Source: an uncultured Clostridium sp. (GTDB taxonomy: Bacteria > Bacillota > Clostridia > TANB77 > CAG-508). From it: DNA of 16,598 nt. Position numbers and translations under genes: made by a program. This document shows, piece by piece, positions 1 to 8,390 of this stretch. Every line of letters starts with the position of its first letter. The first letter of the stretch is position 1. The notes beneath the pieces were generated by a model, which saw nothing but the letters and a program-made list of their open reading frames with translations, ran no database searches and was not told the origin of the DNA. The DNA is taken from contig CAMMNR010000027.1 in the NCBI GenBank assembly GCA_946498265.1, positions 1 through 16,598 of the forward strand, read 5' to 3'.

Positions 1-150
1 TGTCTATAGATTTTATTAAATTTATAGATATATTTTTAACCTTCTAGACAAATTGAGATTTATATTATATTCCAATTAAAATCAATTTTAAGACATTTTT
101 TTATTATACTTATAAACTTTTTATCTGTTATTTTAATTTGTCTTTTACTT

Positions 151-678
151 TTATATTTCATTAATTATCTTATCTAAACTGGAAAAATCAATGAAATCTA
201 CTTTTTTATTATAAGTTTCTATCATGGCTCTATTTTCCGCTGTTTGCTTTTCTTGTGATACGTTTTTAACTGCATTATAAAGTAATTTCATCATTGTTTT
301 ATGAACAAAATTCAATTTTGAATAATCTATTCCGCCTCTTAAATGAAATATTTTTGCTTTTTCAAAAATTTCCTTTTGTAGTTGATTTTTTATATTATTT
401 CTTATATTATTTATATTCTTTTCATCTGTTGGATCTGCAAGCCCAATTGTAGCCAATATAATTGTTTTATTTAATATATTGTTTAATTTTTTTAGAGTTT
501 TAGACATTCCTAATACTCCACCAGCATACAATCCGCCTAAGTAAATAATTTTATCATAACTATTTATTTCCTTCACCTTTTCAAAAGAAATTGCTTCTAT
601 ATTTGTTTTCCTTGAAAGTTCTTCTGCATATTGTTTTGTTGTTCCATAATGAGAACCATATATTATAATATTACTCAT
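151..678 (-). CDS. Flavodoxin-domain protein
   Basis: This is a 175-residue flavodoxin-like protein, probably a cytoplasmic FMN-binding electron carrier or a small oxidoreductase. The N-terminus is a beta strand (SNIIIYG) followed by the phosphate-binding loop GSHYGTTKQYA, the usual FMN site. A second typical segment, YLGGLYAGGVLG at about residues 45-56, fits the loop near the isoalloxazine ring. Size and pattern fit the Flavodoxin_5 group, which includes HemG-like menaquinone-dependent protoporphyrinogen oxidases, but nothing proves that activity. I chose the ATG at 678, not the in-frame ATG at 711, because AGGAGGT (684-690) lies five bases upstream of it. The gene starts about 40 bases after the end of a decayed MYG1-like gene and may share its transcript. 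The fold is confident and the substrate is unknown. Confidence 0.85.
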   Translation of the reverse strand: MSNIIIYGSHYGTTKQYAEELSRKTNIEAISFEKVKEINSYDKIIYLGGLYAGGVLGMSKTLKKLNNILNKTIILATIGLADPTDEKNINNIRNNIKNQLQKEIFEKAKIFHLRGGIDYSKLNFVHKTMMKLLYNAVKNVSQEKQTAENRAMIETYNKKVDFIDFSSLDKIINEI

Positions 679-719
679 ACTGTACCTCCTAACTTTTCTT
701 ATAAAAATCATTTATTTTT

Positions 720-1314
720 TCACTTTTTGAAATAGTTCTTTAATTCTCCCTCATTATATCTTATAAGTCGAATAGCACTTTTTAACGTTTTTGTACAACA
801 TAATTTACCATGAACATCAACATATATTAAATCATTTATTCCAGTTATTTCTTTAGCACTGTTTATATCTGTTGCAAGTGATATAGAATCATTAAATTTA
901 CATGAATCTACTAAAGTCCTAATATCATATCCTTATATTGGATTAGTTCTCTATCCATATATTCAAATGTTTTTTCTATATTTTTTACTTCTAATTGCTC
1001 TAAATATTCTTTTCCAAATCTTTTCCATAATAAGCCTATTGATGAATAATAAATTCCATTCTCTCTTTTCCCATTTCTCTTTTTTTGGTGATGGTCAAAT
1101 TCTCCGAAAACCTATATCATAAACTAATTTGTTTTCTATATTCAATTTTTCATCTATCTTAGGAACCCTTATTAATACAATATTTTCTCTGATTTTGCTA
1201 AGGAATATTGTAGAAATAACATCATCTACATGAAATTTACCAGAATGTGTTACACAATTTGCCTTAGTAATTTGTCCGAGTTAATTGAATATTTTTATAT
1301 TTGTTTTTCTCCAC
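720..1314 (-). pseudogene. Decayed MYG1/UPF0160-family gene
   Basis: No intact frame exists here, but the minus strand holds pieces of a MYG1/UPF0160-family protein (predicted DHH-like metal-dependent hydrolase or exonuclease) in the right order. They are THSGKFHVDDV near 1235, the metal-site segment EFDHHQKK just left of 1110, RENGIYYSSIGLLWKRFG near 1040, and a C-terminal piece, INDLIYVDVHGKLCCTKTLKSA, near 800. A good ribosome site (GGAGGAAGA, about 1321-1329) precedes a GTG at 1314. The reading frame is then lost before the THSG motif, shifts again between YDIGF and EFDHH (one extra base), and stops after the MILGL segment. A large central part of the usual roughly 290-residue protein is missing, so an internal deletion is likely. 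The remnant ends at a TGA at 720-722. Family assignment is from motif memory. Confidence 0.8.
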
Positions 1315-1385
1315 TTGTATTCTTCCTCCAATGCTATTATATAATGTTTTTTGATAATTCATTCAATATTCAAAAAATTCATATA

Positions 1386-2399
1386 TTAAAAGTTTGTATA
1401 ACTATTTTTAGGAAAAATTATTCTTACTTGTGTGCCTTTGTCTTTTTCTGAATTTAATTCTATCCCAAGTCCCAGTTTATCACATAACTTTTTACACAAA
1501 TACAAACCTATACCAGTTGATTTTTTCCCAATTTTTCTTCCATTTTCTCCTGTGAAACCTCTTTCAAATACTCTTGTTATTTCTCCTTTTCTTATACCTA
1601 TTCCATTATCTTCTATATATAAAATTATTTTATCATTTTTTGATTCAGAATATATTTCTATTTTTTTATCGCTTTCTTTTGAATACTTAATAGCATTTTG
1701 TATAATTTGATTTATTATAAAAGTAGCCCACTTGCTATCTGTATATACTTCCTGTTCTAACTCTTTTAGTTCTAGAGTTACTTTTTGATTAAGTAGAGTA
1801 GTTTTATTTTTTAATATTGCAGAATTTAATATTTCTTTTAAATTATTTTTTGTTATTATATAATCTTTTTCTACTGCATTACTTCTTGCATAATATAATG
1901 CCTGCTCTATATAGTTTTCTACTTTATCTAGTTCTTCATCAATACTTTTTGTTATAGTATTTTTATTATTCTCAATAATCATTTTACTTGCTGCAATTGG
2001 TATCTTTACTTCATGAATCCATAATTCTATGTATTCTTTGTAATCTTCCTGAATCTCTTTATACTGATTTACATTTTCAAGCATAGATTTACCCGCTTCT
2101 TGTAACGTTCCTTTTAAAATTTTTCCTTCTATAAAATTTGCATCTCTTATTATTTCAGAAATCAAATATTTTTGGTTTAAATCTTCTATGTTATTTTTTA
2201 ACTGCTTATAATAATATTGTTTATTTTTAAACTCTACAAAAATTGAAATAAATACTACTAAAATAATGATTAATGTAATATAGATTTTAGGTATTATTCC
2301 AATATTATAGACAAGTAGCAATATCTCTATACTAATTAATGCTAGCATTACTGAAATGATTAATAATAATTTATCTTTTATAAAATCTTTAAATTTCAT
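1386..2399 (-). CDS. BceS-like intramembrane-sensing histidine kinase
   Basis: This is a 337-residue membrane histidine kinase. Two transmembrane helices (about 10-32 and 37-56) are joined by only a few residues, so there is almost no extracellular sensor. That is the layout of intramembrane-sensing kinases such as BceS. The H-box WIHEVKIPIAASK carries the phosphorylated His129. The segment SKWATFIINQIIQNAIKYS (222-240) contains the N-box and closely resembles BceS-type kinases. DNGIGI (264-269) and GKKSTGIGLYL (291-301) complete the ATP site, so it looks active. Its ATG overlaps the TGA of the response regulator by four bases (ATGA), which implies translational coupling. The partner is certainly that regulator. 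BceS kinases normally sense flux through a BceAB transporter, but here the neighbouring transporter is of the ABC-2 type. Confidence 0.92.
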   Translation of the reverse strand: MKFKDFIKDKLLLIISVMLALISIEILLLVYNIGIIPKIYITLIIILVVFISIFVEFKNKQYYYKQLKNNIEDLNQKYLISEIIRDANFIEGKILKGTLQEAGKSMLENVNQYKEIQEDYKEYIELWIHEVKIPIAASKMIIENNKNTITKSIDEELDKVENYIEQALYYARSNAVEKDYIITKNNLKEILNSAILKNKTTLLNQKVTLELKELEQEVYTDSKWATFIINQIIQNAIKYSKESDKKIEIYSESKNDKIILYIEDNGIGIRKGEITRVFERGFTGENGRKIGKKSTGIGLYLCKKLCDKLGLGIELNSEKDKGTQVRIIFPKNSYTNF

Positions 2400-3067
2400 T
2401 TTAATAAATACCCCTGTCCTCTTTTTGTTTCTATTTTATCTTCTAATCCTAACTCTTCTAATTTTGTTCTTAATCTTTTTATATTTACATTTAATGTATT
2501 ATCATCAATAAATTCTTCACTTTCCCATAAATAATCCATTATTTCATCTCTTGATACAACTGTATTTTTATGAATACTTAGAAAATATAAAATACTATAT
2601 TCATTTTTAGTCAAATCAATTTTTTTGTTATCTTTTTCTATTACTCTTTCTGCAATATTTAATGTAAATCCATTACAATCAATTTTCTCCTGATTTATTC
2701 CTGAATTTTGATTTCTTCTTAACAGACCTGTTATTTTTGCAAGTAATATTTGTATATTATATGGTTTAGTTACATATTGGTCTGCTCCATAATTCAGACT
2801 CATTAATTCATCTATTTCATTATCTCTACTTGTTACCATTATTATTGGTACATTTGATACTTTTCTAACCTCTTTGCATACAAATTCTCCATCTAAATAT
2901 GGTAAATTAATGTCCAATAGTACTAAATCTGGATTTTCATCTAATATGTCTTGTATTGTGTTATCAAATTTTTCTAGTCCTTTTGCTATAAATCCATTTT
3001 TATTTAAAAATGTTTCTAGTTCAGAACGTAATTTTTTATCATCTTCTACAATTAGTATTTTTTGCAT
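2396..3067 (-). CDS. OmpR/PhoB-family response regulator (BceR-like)
   Basis: This is a 223-residue DNA-binding response regulator, the phosphorylation partner of the kinase encoded next. The receiver domain (about 1-117) has the acidic pair D9/D10, phosphoacceptor D52 in VLLDINLP, T79 and K101 in TKPY. The C-terminal half (about 125-223) is an OmpR-type winged helix, with LTKNEYSILYFL and VNIKRLRTKLEELG typical of the recognition region. The ATG at 3067 is preferred over the in-frame ATG at 3082: the GGAGG that serves it lies inside the longer reading frame, eight bases upstream. Given the adjacent ABC operon, it probably activates transport genes in response to a cell-envelope signal. That target is inferred, because no binding site could be identified by eye. 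Confidence 0.93.
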   Translation of the reverse strand: MQKILIVEDDKKLRSELETFLNKNGFIAKGLEKFDNTIQDILDENPDLVLLDINLPYLDGEFVCKEVRKVSNVPIIMVTSRDNEIDELMSLNYGADQYVTKPYNIQILLAKITGLLRRNQNSGINQEKIDCNGFTLNIAERVIEKDNKKIDLTKNEYSILYFLSIHKNTVVSRDEIMDYLWESEEFIDDNTLNVNIKRLRTKLEELGLEDKIETKRGQGYLLK

Positions 3068-3137
3068 TATCTTATCCTCCATAATTGTTCTAATTAGCTA
3101 TATAAATTAATTTTACTGAAGAAGCGGAATTTATAAT

Positions 3138-4805
3138 TTATATAATTTTTTCAACTAAATTATATTGATTTTTCTTTAAGTATCTATTTGCTATAAGTGC
3201 TAATACTCCGAATATTATTCCAAAAATGATAAGTCCAATATATACATTTATATTTCCAAGCCAAATTGCAAGCATTACAATAATTGCTATATTTATCATT
3301 GATAAAAGCACTGTAAATACTAAATTAAAATTTTGTTTTACTACAGCATATTCTGAGTCCCAATTTAATTTTGGTCTTTTTAGGTCAACTATTAGCATTA
3401 GTATACTTTGTAATATCCCTATTATTGTTGCAACAATAAATAACAAAATAAGTGTTGCTATAGGTAAATGTAAAATATATTGCGCTACACCTAATGTAAT
3501 AATAATTGTTACTATATTCATTATGATATTTGGTATCATTTTGTAGATAAATTGTTTATATAAAGGTACAGGAATATATTTAATAAATACTGCATTTTCT
3601 CCATCTCTTGAAATTGCTGTTATTGAAATATATATAAACATTGTAAAAAATTGCAAAACTCCTAATATTATACAAACTATTATAAATGAATTTGTCTGCA
3701 TATTACTTAATTCTTGTATCAATTGCTCTGTTCCTACCTCTTCACTATTTATTCCTATAAATACCATTACAATCATTAATATTGGTATTAAAATTGCTGG
3801 TAATAAACATTGCATTAAAAATACAGGATTACGTATTAAAATTTTAAATTCTTTACCTATATAACTTTTATATAATTTACCATTTGTGTATTCTTTTTGA
3901 TCTATTTTTTTATTAGACTTTTTTGCTCCTCCACCAAATAAATTTCCTACTAAACCTTTAAAATAAATCTTTTGTGCGATTGCCATATATATTATAAATC
4001 CTAATATTGTAATTCCTACTGTTTTTAATATTTCTATTATAGCAGTAGTAATAGAATTTGATGTTAATGCTTCAACTAAGTAATCTAATGTTGGAAAATA
4101 TCCTTTTACAAGTTCAATCATCCCATTTGCTTGTACTACCATTTGTGCCATTTCTTCATTTGACATATCTTCTTTCATATTACTAGTTGATAGTGATACA
4201 CCTATAATTATTATTATAAGTATTAATGATGCTATTAGTTGAAATTTGTTTTTGTTTTTAGTTAATCTTGCAAAACTCATTATAACCATTACTAAAATGC
4301 TAATTAATAATATTGGTAAAATAGGCATTAAAATAACTGCTAATACCATTGTTATGTAAAAAAGTGCTCCTGCACCTGTCAAAATGCCATATAATATAAG
4401 AGGTATTAATCCTATTAAAAATATGATTACATATTCAGCTATTAACATTACATTTGTTCTTGCCAATATTATTTGATATGGTTTTAGTGGTAATGGTAAT
4501 AGGTATTCATTATCTTTAGTAAAGTATAAAATATTAATACTTGAAAATATAGTTTGTATTACTGATATTCCTAATACCATAAATAAAATCATACCTATAA
4601 AAGTGGTTTCTTGATGTATTATTTTTAATCCATCTATTAAATTATAGCTTAAAAATATAATAATTCCGGCAAAATATGCAAATAGTATTGCATATATTAA
4701 ATTAGAAACTATCTTGCTTTTTGTTGAAGATATGCCCATTTTCATATTCATATCAGCAAAAGAATTTTTAAGAAATATTTTTGTTAATTCTACTACTTTT
4801 TTCAT
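3138..4805 (-). CDS. ABC-2 type transporter, large permease subunit
   Basis: This is a 555-residue polytopic membrane protein with about twelve hydrophobic segments arranged as two similar halves. A loop around residues 280-310, rich in Gly, Lys and Asn, separates them. The motif LLPLPLKPYQIILART after the second helix pair and the IKYIPVPLYKQFIYK motif in the second half are the cytoplasmic coupling regions typical of large ABC-2 exporter permeases, each half repeating an x-P-V/L-P pattern. It lacks the ten-helix FtsX-like architecture and large extracellular domain of BceB permeases. It lies 63 nt downstream of its ATPase, in the same direction, and is followed by the two-component genes after 70 nt with no clear terminator. 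A weak AAGGA ribosome site precedes the ATG. The exported substrate is unknown; a peptide, lipid or antimicrobial is plausible. Confidence 0.85.
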   Translation of the reverse strand: MKKVVELTKIFLKNSFADMNMKMGISSTKSKIVSNLIYAILFAYFAGIIIFLSYNLIDGLKIIHQETTFIGMILFMVLGISVIQTIFSSINILYFTKDNEYLLPLPLKPYQIILARTNVMLIAEYVIIFLIGLIPLILYGILTGAGALFYITMVLAVILMPILPILLISILVMVIMSFARLTKNKNKFQLIASLILIIIIIGVSLSTSNMKEDMSNEEMAQMVVQANGMIELVKGYFPTLDYLVEALTSNSITTAIIEILKTVGITILGFIIYMAIAQKIYFKGLVGNLFGGGAKKSNKKIDQKEYTNGKLYKSYIGKEFKILIRNPVFLMQCLLPAILIPILMIVMVFIGINSEEVGTEQLIQELSNMQTNSFIIVCIILGVLQFFTMFIYISITAISRDGENAVFIKYIPVPLYKQFIYKMIPNIIMNIVTIIITLGVAQYILHLPIATLILLFIVATIIGILQSILMLIVDLKRPKLNWDSEYAVVKQNFNLVFTVLLSMINIAIIVMLAIWLGNINVYIGLIIFGIIFGVLALIANRYLKKNQYNLVEKII

Positions 4806-4830
4806 CTTTTTTATCCTTGTAAATATATTT

Positions 4831-4858
4831 AGGTTTTTAAAAGGTCACCCATAAACCT
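4831..4858 (-). promoter_or_regulatory. Alternative hairpins between ABC ATPase and permease
   Basis: Two mutually exclusive 6-bp stems can form in the 63-nt gap. One pairs AGGTTT-type arms at 4831-4836 with 4853-4858. The other pairs 4840-4845 with 4855-4860. They share bases 4855-4858, so only one can form at a time. Such a switch could tune permease expression relative to the ATPase, but the stems are short and the sequence is AT-rich, so chance is a real alternative. Confidence 0.25.
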
Positions 4859-4868
4859 TTCCTAATAT

Positions 4869-5603
4869 TTAATTGTTTTCACTTTTTTCTGTTATCTCTA
4901 AGAATAATTTTTCTAATGATGTTTCTTCTTTAAATTTCTGTTTCATTTCATCAAATGTTCCTACAAATACTAATTTCCCCTTATTTATTATACCTACTCT
5001 ATCACATAATTTCTCTGCTACCTCTAACACATGAGTTGAAAAAAATACTGTTTTTCCTGATTTTGCATGTTCTCTCATCATCTCTTTTAAATCAAATGAA
5101 GATTTTGGATCTAAACCTGTCATTGGCTCATCTAATATCCAATTTTTAGGTTCTGAAAGTAATGCCCCACATATTACTATCTTTTGTCTCATACCATGAG
5201 AGTAACTTTGGATTTCATTATTCAATTCATTATATATTTCAAATTTTTTTGTTAATTCTTCAATTTTCTCTTTTCTTTTATCTTTAGGTACATCATATAC
5301 ATCTGCCATAAATGTCAAATATTCTATTCCTTTTAATTTCAAAAACATATCTGGACTATCTGGTACAAACCCAAAATTCTTTTTTGCTTCTAATGGTTCT
5401 TGCTTTATGCTTTTTCCATCTATTAAAATATCTCCTTCATCCATATTTAATATTCCTGTCATCATTCTAATTGTTGTCGTCTTTCCTGCTCCATTTGGAC
5501 CTAAAAATCCAAATATTTCTCCGTTTTTTATATCAAGTGTTAATGAGTCTACTGATTTTTTTCCATTTACATATGATTTTGAAACATTCTTTATTTCTAT
5601 CAT
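4869..5603 (-). CDS. ABC-2 type transporter, ATP-binding subunit
   Basis: This 244-residue cytoplasmic ATPase powers the permease encoded next. Walker A GPNGAGKT is at 35-42, the signature SHGMRQ at 135-140, and Walker B with catalytic Glu in WILDEP at 155-160. GLDP is the D-loop and H191 in STHVLE is the switch histidine. All catalytic elements are present. Where the classical Q-loop would be, the protein reads FGFVPDSPD, a variant I associate with EcsA/YtrB-like ABC-2 ATPases. The residues before Walker B (PKNW) are less hydrophobic than usual. The start is clear: AGGAGGT lies seven bases before the ATG. It is the first gene of the ABC/two-component cluster and has its own promoter upstream. 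Function as an exporter ATPase is secure and the substrate is unknown. Confidence 0.92.
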   Translation of the reverse strand: MIEIKNVSKSYVNGKKSVDSLTLDIKNGEIFGFLGPNGAGKTTTIRMMTGILNMDEGDILIDGKSIKQEPLEAKKNFGFVPDSPDMFLKLKGIEYLTFMADVYDVPKDKRKEKIEELTKKFEIYNELNNEIQSYSHGMRQKIVICGALLSEPKNWILDEPMTGLDPKSSFDLKEMMREHAKSGKTVFFSTHVLEVAEKLCDRVGIINKGKLVFVGTFDEMKQKFKEETSLEKLFLEITEKSENN

Positions 5604-5640
5604 GTTTCTTACCTCCTATTTTTTATAATATTTCGTATTT

Positions 5641-5668
5641 ATTATAGCAAATAAAAATTTTTTGTCTA
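5641..5668 (-). promoter_or_regulatory. Predicted sigma-A promoter of the ABC/two-component cluster
   Basis: On the minus strand a -35 box TAGACA (5663-5668; 5 of 6 consensus) is separated by 16 nt from a perfect -10 box TATAAT (5641-5646). It stands about 40 nt upstream of the ATPase ATG and has a strong ribosome site downstream. It lies between the long hairpin element and the first gene, so the cluster should not depend on read-through from the P-type ATPase gene. Confidence 0.65.
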
Positions 5669-5720
5669 TATTTTTATGTAAAAAAACATATACCACTTTT
5701 TTTGTTTAACACAATTCTTT

Positions 5721-5934
5721 AAAGCCCCTCACATCATAACATATTATAAATATATAATTTTGAATGTGATTGGAATAATTTTAGAAATTCTTTATTAATT
5801 TTTTGGAAAATGTTCGCGTCGAGCGAAGCGAGGACTAAGTGAAAGGGTGCCAAAAAATTAATTTAGAATTTCTTTAATTATGTATTGAACCGAAAAATTA
5901 TATATTTATAATATGTTATGATATGAGGGGCTTT
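5721..5934. repeat. Long hairpin element, copy 1
   Basis: This is a 214-nt near-palindrome in the 356-nt gap between the P-type ATPase and the ABC cluster. The outer arms, 5721-5761 and 5894-5934, are complementary at 40 of 41 positions. The inner part (5762-5893) is the conserved core shared with copy 2. Within it, weaker complementarity continues and closes in an 8-bp stem (TTTTTTGG/CCAAAAAA). The loop region carries an apical hairpin at 5820-5832, whose pairing includes two tandem G-A mismatches around loop GAA. The GC-rich base of the stem (AAAGCCCCTCA/TGAGGGGCTTT) begins 25 nt after the P-type ATPase stop codon and resembles a terminator stem. No open reading frame is conserved between copies, and no transposase is nearby. 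I do not recognise the family. Confidence 0.85.
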
Positions 5935-5959
5935 TAGTATTACTTTACTATAAAATTTC

Positions 5960-8281
5960 TCATGCTATTTGTCTTTTCTTATAAACTTTTCTTTTTATAT
6001 GTATTAATAAATAGCTAATCACTGCCAATATTAATGTAATTACTATTTCTCTTTGAGGTACAGGTGATAATTCAAGTAATTTATTAAACAATAATGCTGC
6101 TACATAAAATCCAACTAGAGTTGTTGTAAATAAAAATGTATGAATTTTAGTAAATGGCGTACAAACCTCTTGGACCGCAAGAATACTTACAAATCCTATT
6201 AATATGTACATCATTGTTGTTAATACTCCACTTTCTATTCCTATTACATTTCCTATGATAGTTAAAACAATTATATTAAACATAATCACAATAGCAAAAT
6301 GTGCTGCATTCGTGAGTGCTGTTGGCAAAAATGCCCCTGTGATTGGCTTTTTGTTTTTCTCAAATGTAATAAAGAATGATGTATAACCTTCAATTATTAA
6401 ATCAATTAATGTTATTTGTATTGGTATAAATGGGAAAGCTGTATTTGTTAATATACAAAATAGTGATAATAGTACTGAATATATTGTTTTTATAAAGAAT
6501 ATTCTAGCAACATTTGTTATATTATTTACAACACGTCTTCCTTCCATTAATACATCTTTTAATACACTAAAATCCGAATTTAGAAGAACTATTTGAGATA
6601 CTTGTTTTGCTGCATCACTAGCATCTGGAAGTGTAATACTACAATCTGACTCACGAAGTGCTATAACATCATTTACTCCATCACCTGTCATTGCAACTTT
6701 ATGATTCTTAGCTTGAAGTGCTTTTACAATAATACTCTTTTGGTGTGGTAATACTCTTGCAAAAATACTATATCTATCAACTAAGTTTACTATTTCAGCA
6801 TCTGTGCTTATTGTTGATAAATCAATATATGATTCATAATCTTCAAGTCCTGCTCTTTTTGCTATTGTAGATACTGTAAGTGGGTTATCTCCTGAAATAA
6901 TTTTAACATCTACACCTTGTTCTTTGAAATATCCAAGCATTTCTTTTGCATTTTTTCTTAGTGGATCTTCTAATATTACAGATGCAACAACTTCTAATTT
7001 TGGTAGTTCATCATCTTTAATTACTTCTTTAGTATACCCTACTGCTAATATTCTCTTTCCACCTTTTTGCAATTCTATAATTCTTTCTGGCATTTGTTTA
7101 TCGCTTTTTTCAAATAATCTTTCTGGTGCTCCTACTACAACAGAGCCTTCTTCTTTAAATGAAATCGCACTCCATTTTCTTTCTGACGCAAATGGCACAC
7201 TATCAATTTTTTCATAATTAATATCACCTTTAAAATGGTTTTTCATTGCTTTAAATGTAGCATTAGTATCATCCATTCCATTTACAAATGCTACCATCAT
7301 ATCATTAAAAGGTTTTGGCATAATATTTTCTTCATAGATTTTAACTTCTGAAACATTCATCTTACCTTCTGTTATTGTTCCAGTTTTATCTAAACATATT
7401 GTATCAATATGAGCTAGAGATTCTATACTGTATAACTCTTGTACTAATACTTCTTTTTTTGCAAGTTTAATAACACCTGATTCTAATGCTATTGTTATTA
7501 ATAATACTAATCCTTTTGGTAGCATTCCAAGTAGTGCTGCTGCTGTAGCTATAACAGATTCATCAAGTACTGTTTCTCTAATAAAGTAAGCTTGTATAAA
7601 TAGAATTATTCCAACAGGTATTATTACAAAACTTGTAAATTTTGTAACTCTTTTCATTGAATTTATTAATTCTGAATTATTATCTTTATGTTTTTTAGTT
7701 GCACTTACTATTTGATTTGCAAAATTATCTTCTCCAACTTTTTCTACAATTGCATAACATTTACCACTAACAACATAACTTCCTGAAAGTAATTTATCTT
7801 CTACTTTTTTCTCCACCAAGTCGGATTCTCCTGTAAGTAGTGATTCATTAACTTCTATTTCTCCGTCTATTACATATGAATCAGATGGTATTTGGTCTCC
7901 TTGTTTTAATACAATTGTATCTCCTAATACGACTTTTTCAATTTCTATTTCTTCTTCTTTTCCATTCCTTATTACTGTCGTTTTAGAAGCGGTTAATATT
8001 GATAATTTTTTAACTAAATTTCTTCCATGTATTTCTTGGATTATTCCTATTAATACATTTATTGTAATAATTAAAAAGAAAAATGTATTAGTATATGCTT
8101 TTACTAGCAATAATGCTATTGCTATAATTAAGTTATATAAATTGAACAGTGTAAACACATTGTCTTTTATTATTTGCCAATTTGATTTTAAGTTATTATT
8201 GTCAGATATATTTACTTTTCCTTCATTTGTCAGTTTTTCTACTTCTTCTGTAGATAATCCTTGGTATTTTTCTTCTTTCAT
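5960..8281 (-). CDS. P-type cation-transporting ATPase (CtpE-like)
   Basis: This is a 773-residue P-type ATPase of the plasma membrane. TGES (150-153) marks the actuator domain. DKTGT (298-302), with D298 the phosphorylated residue, marks the P domain, followed by KWSAISF and GAPERL in the nucleotide-binding domain and TGDGVND (532-538). Hydrophobic helices occur near 43-62, 65-83, 215-233, 243-265 and in the C-terminal 180 residues, giving about ten. There is no N-terminal metal-binding domain and no CPC motif, so it is not a copper or zinc pump. The segment LGMLPKGLVLL followed by VLVQELYSIESLAHID resembles mycobacterial CtpE and related Firmicute proteins; CtpE is linked to calcium. The ATG at 8281 is preferred to an in-frame TTG at 8293 because AAAGG directly abuts the TTG. 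The transported ion is uncertain. Confidence 0.9.
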   Translation of the reverse strand: MKEEKYQGLSTEEVEKLTNEGKVNISDNNNLKSNWQIIKDNVFTLFNLYNLIIAIALLLVKAYTNTFFFLIITINVLIGIIQEIHGRNLVKKLSILTASKTTVIRNGKEEEIEIEKVVLGDTIVLKQGDQIPSDSYVIDGEIEVNESLLTGESDLVEKKVEDKLLSGSYVVSGKCYAIVEKVGEDNFANQIVSATKKHKDNNSELINSMKRVTKFTSFVIIPVGIILFIQAYFIRETVLDESVIATAAALLGMLPKGLVLLITIALESGVIKLAKKEVLVQELYSIESLAHIDTICLDKTGTITEGKMNVSEVKIYEENIMPKPFNDMMVAFVNGMDDTNATFKAMKNHFKGDINYEKIDSVPFASERKWSAISFKEEGSVVVGAPERLFEKSDKQMPERIIELQKGGKRILAVGYTKEVIKDDELPKLEVVASVILEDPLRKNAKEMLGYFKEQGVDVKIISGDNPLTVSTIAKRAGLEDYESYIDLSTISTDAEIVNLVDRYSIFARVLPHQKSIIVKALQAKNHKVAMTGDGVNDVIALRESDCSITLPDASDAAKQVSQIVLLNSDFSVLKDVLMEGRRVVNNITNVARIFFIKTIYSVLLSLFCILTNTAFPFIPIQITLIDLIIEGYTSFFITFEKNKKPITGAFLPTALTNAAHFAIVIMFNIIVLTIIGNVIGIESGVLTTMMYILIGFVSILAVQEVCTPFTKIHTFLFTTTLVGFYVAALLFNKLLELSPVPQREIVITLILAVISYLLIHIKRKVYKKRQIA

Positions 8282-8390
8282 CTTTACTCTCAACCTTTCT
8301 ACTAAAATTCCAATTTTTCTACTTTGCTTAAGTTATATCATAAAAATAAAAAAAAGAATAGTCTTTTTGAAAAAATTAAAAGATATATCT

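Noticed and set aside
1..150. Promoter or terminator in the sequence left of the flavodoxin gene
   Set aside because: TATAAT-like words and short inverted repeats (AAATTGA/TCAATTT, TGTCTA/TAGACA) occur, but none has a convincing partner box, or a stem longer than 7 bp in very AT-rich DNA.
5810..5842. Small plus-strand frame MFASSEARTK in the core of hairpin copy 1
   Set aside because: In copy 2 the same position changes length and frame and reads MFASSFSSD, so the peptide is not conserved, and there is no ribosome site.
5721..5934. Hairpin element as a riboswitch or T-box leader
   Set aside because: No conserved riboswitch or T-box motif is recognisable, both copies follow gene ends, and in copy 1 a separate promoter stands between the element and the next gene.
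8282..8293. TTG start giving a P-type ATPase longer by four residues
   Set aside because: The only ribosome-site-like AAAGG directly touches the TTG, leaving no spacing. The ATG at 8281 is usable.
8300..8390. Promoter for the P-type ATPase in its upstream gap
   Set aside because: A TATAAC box is present, but no acceptable -35 box lies 16-18 nt upstream, and the region is homopolymeric. A promoter is expected here but cannot be supported.
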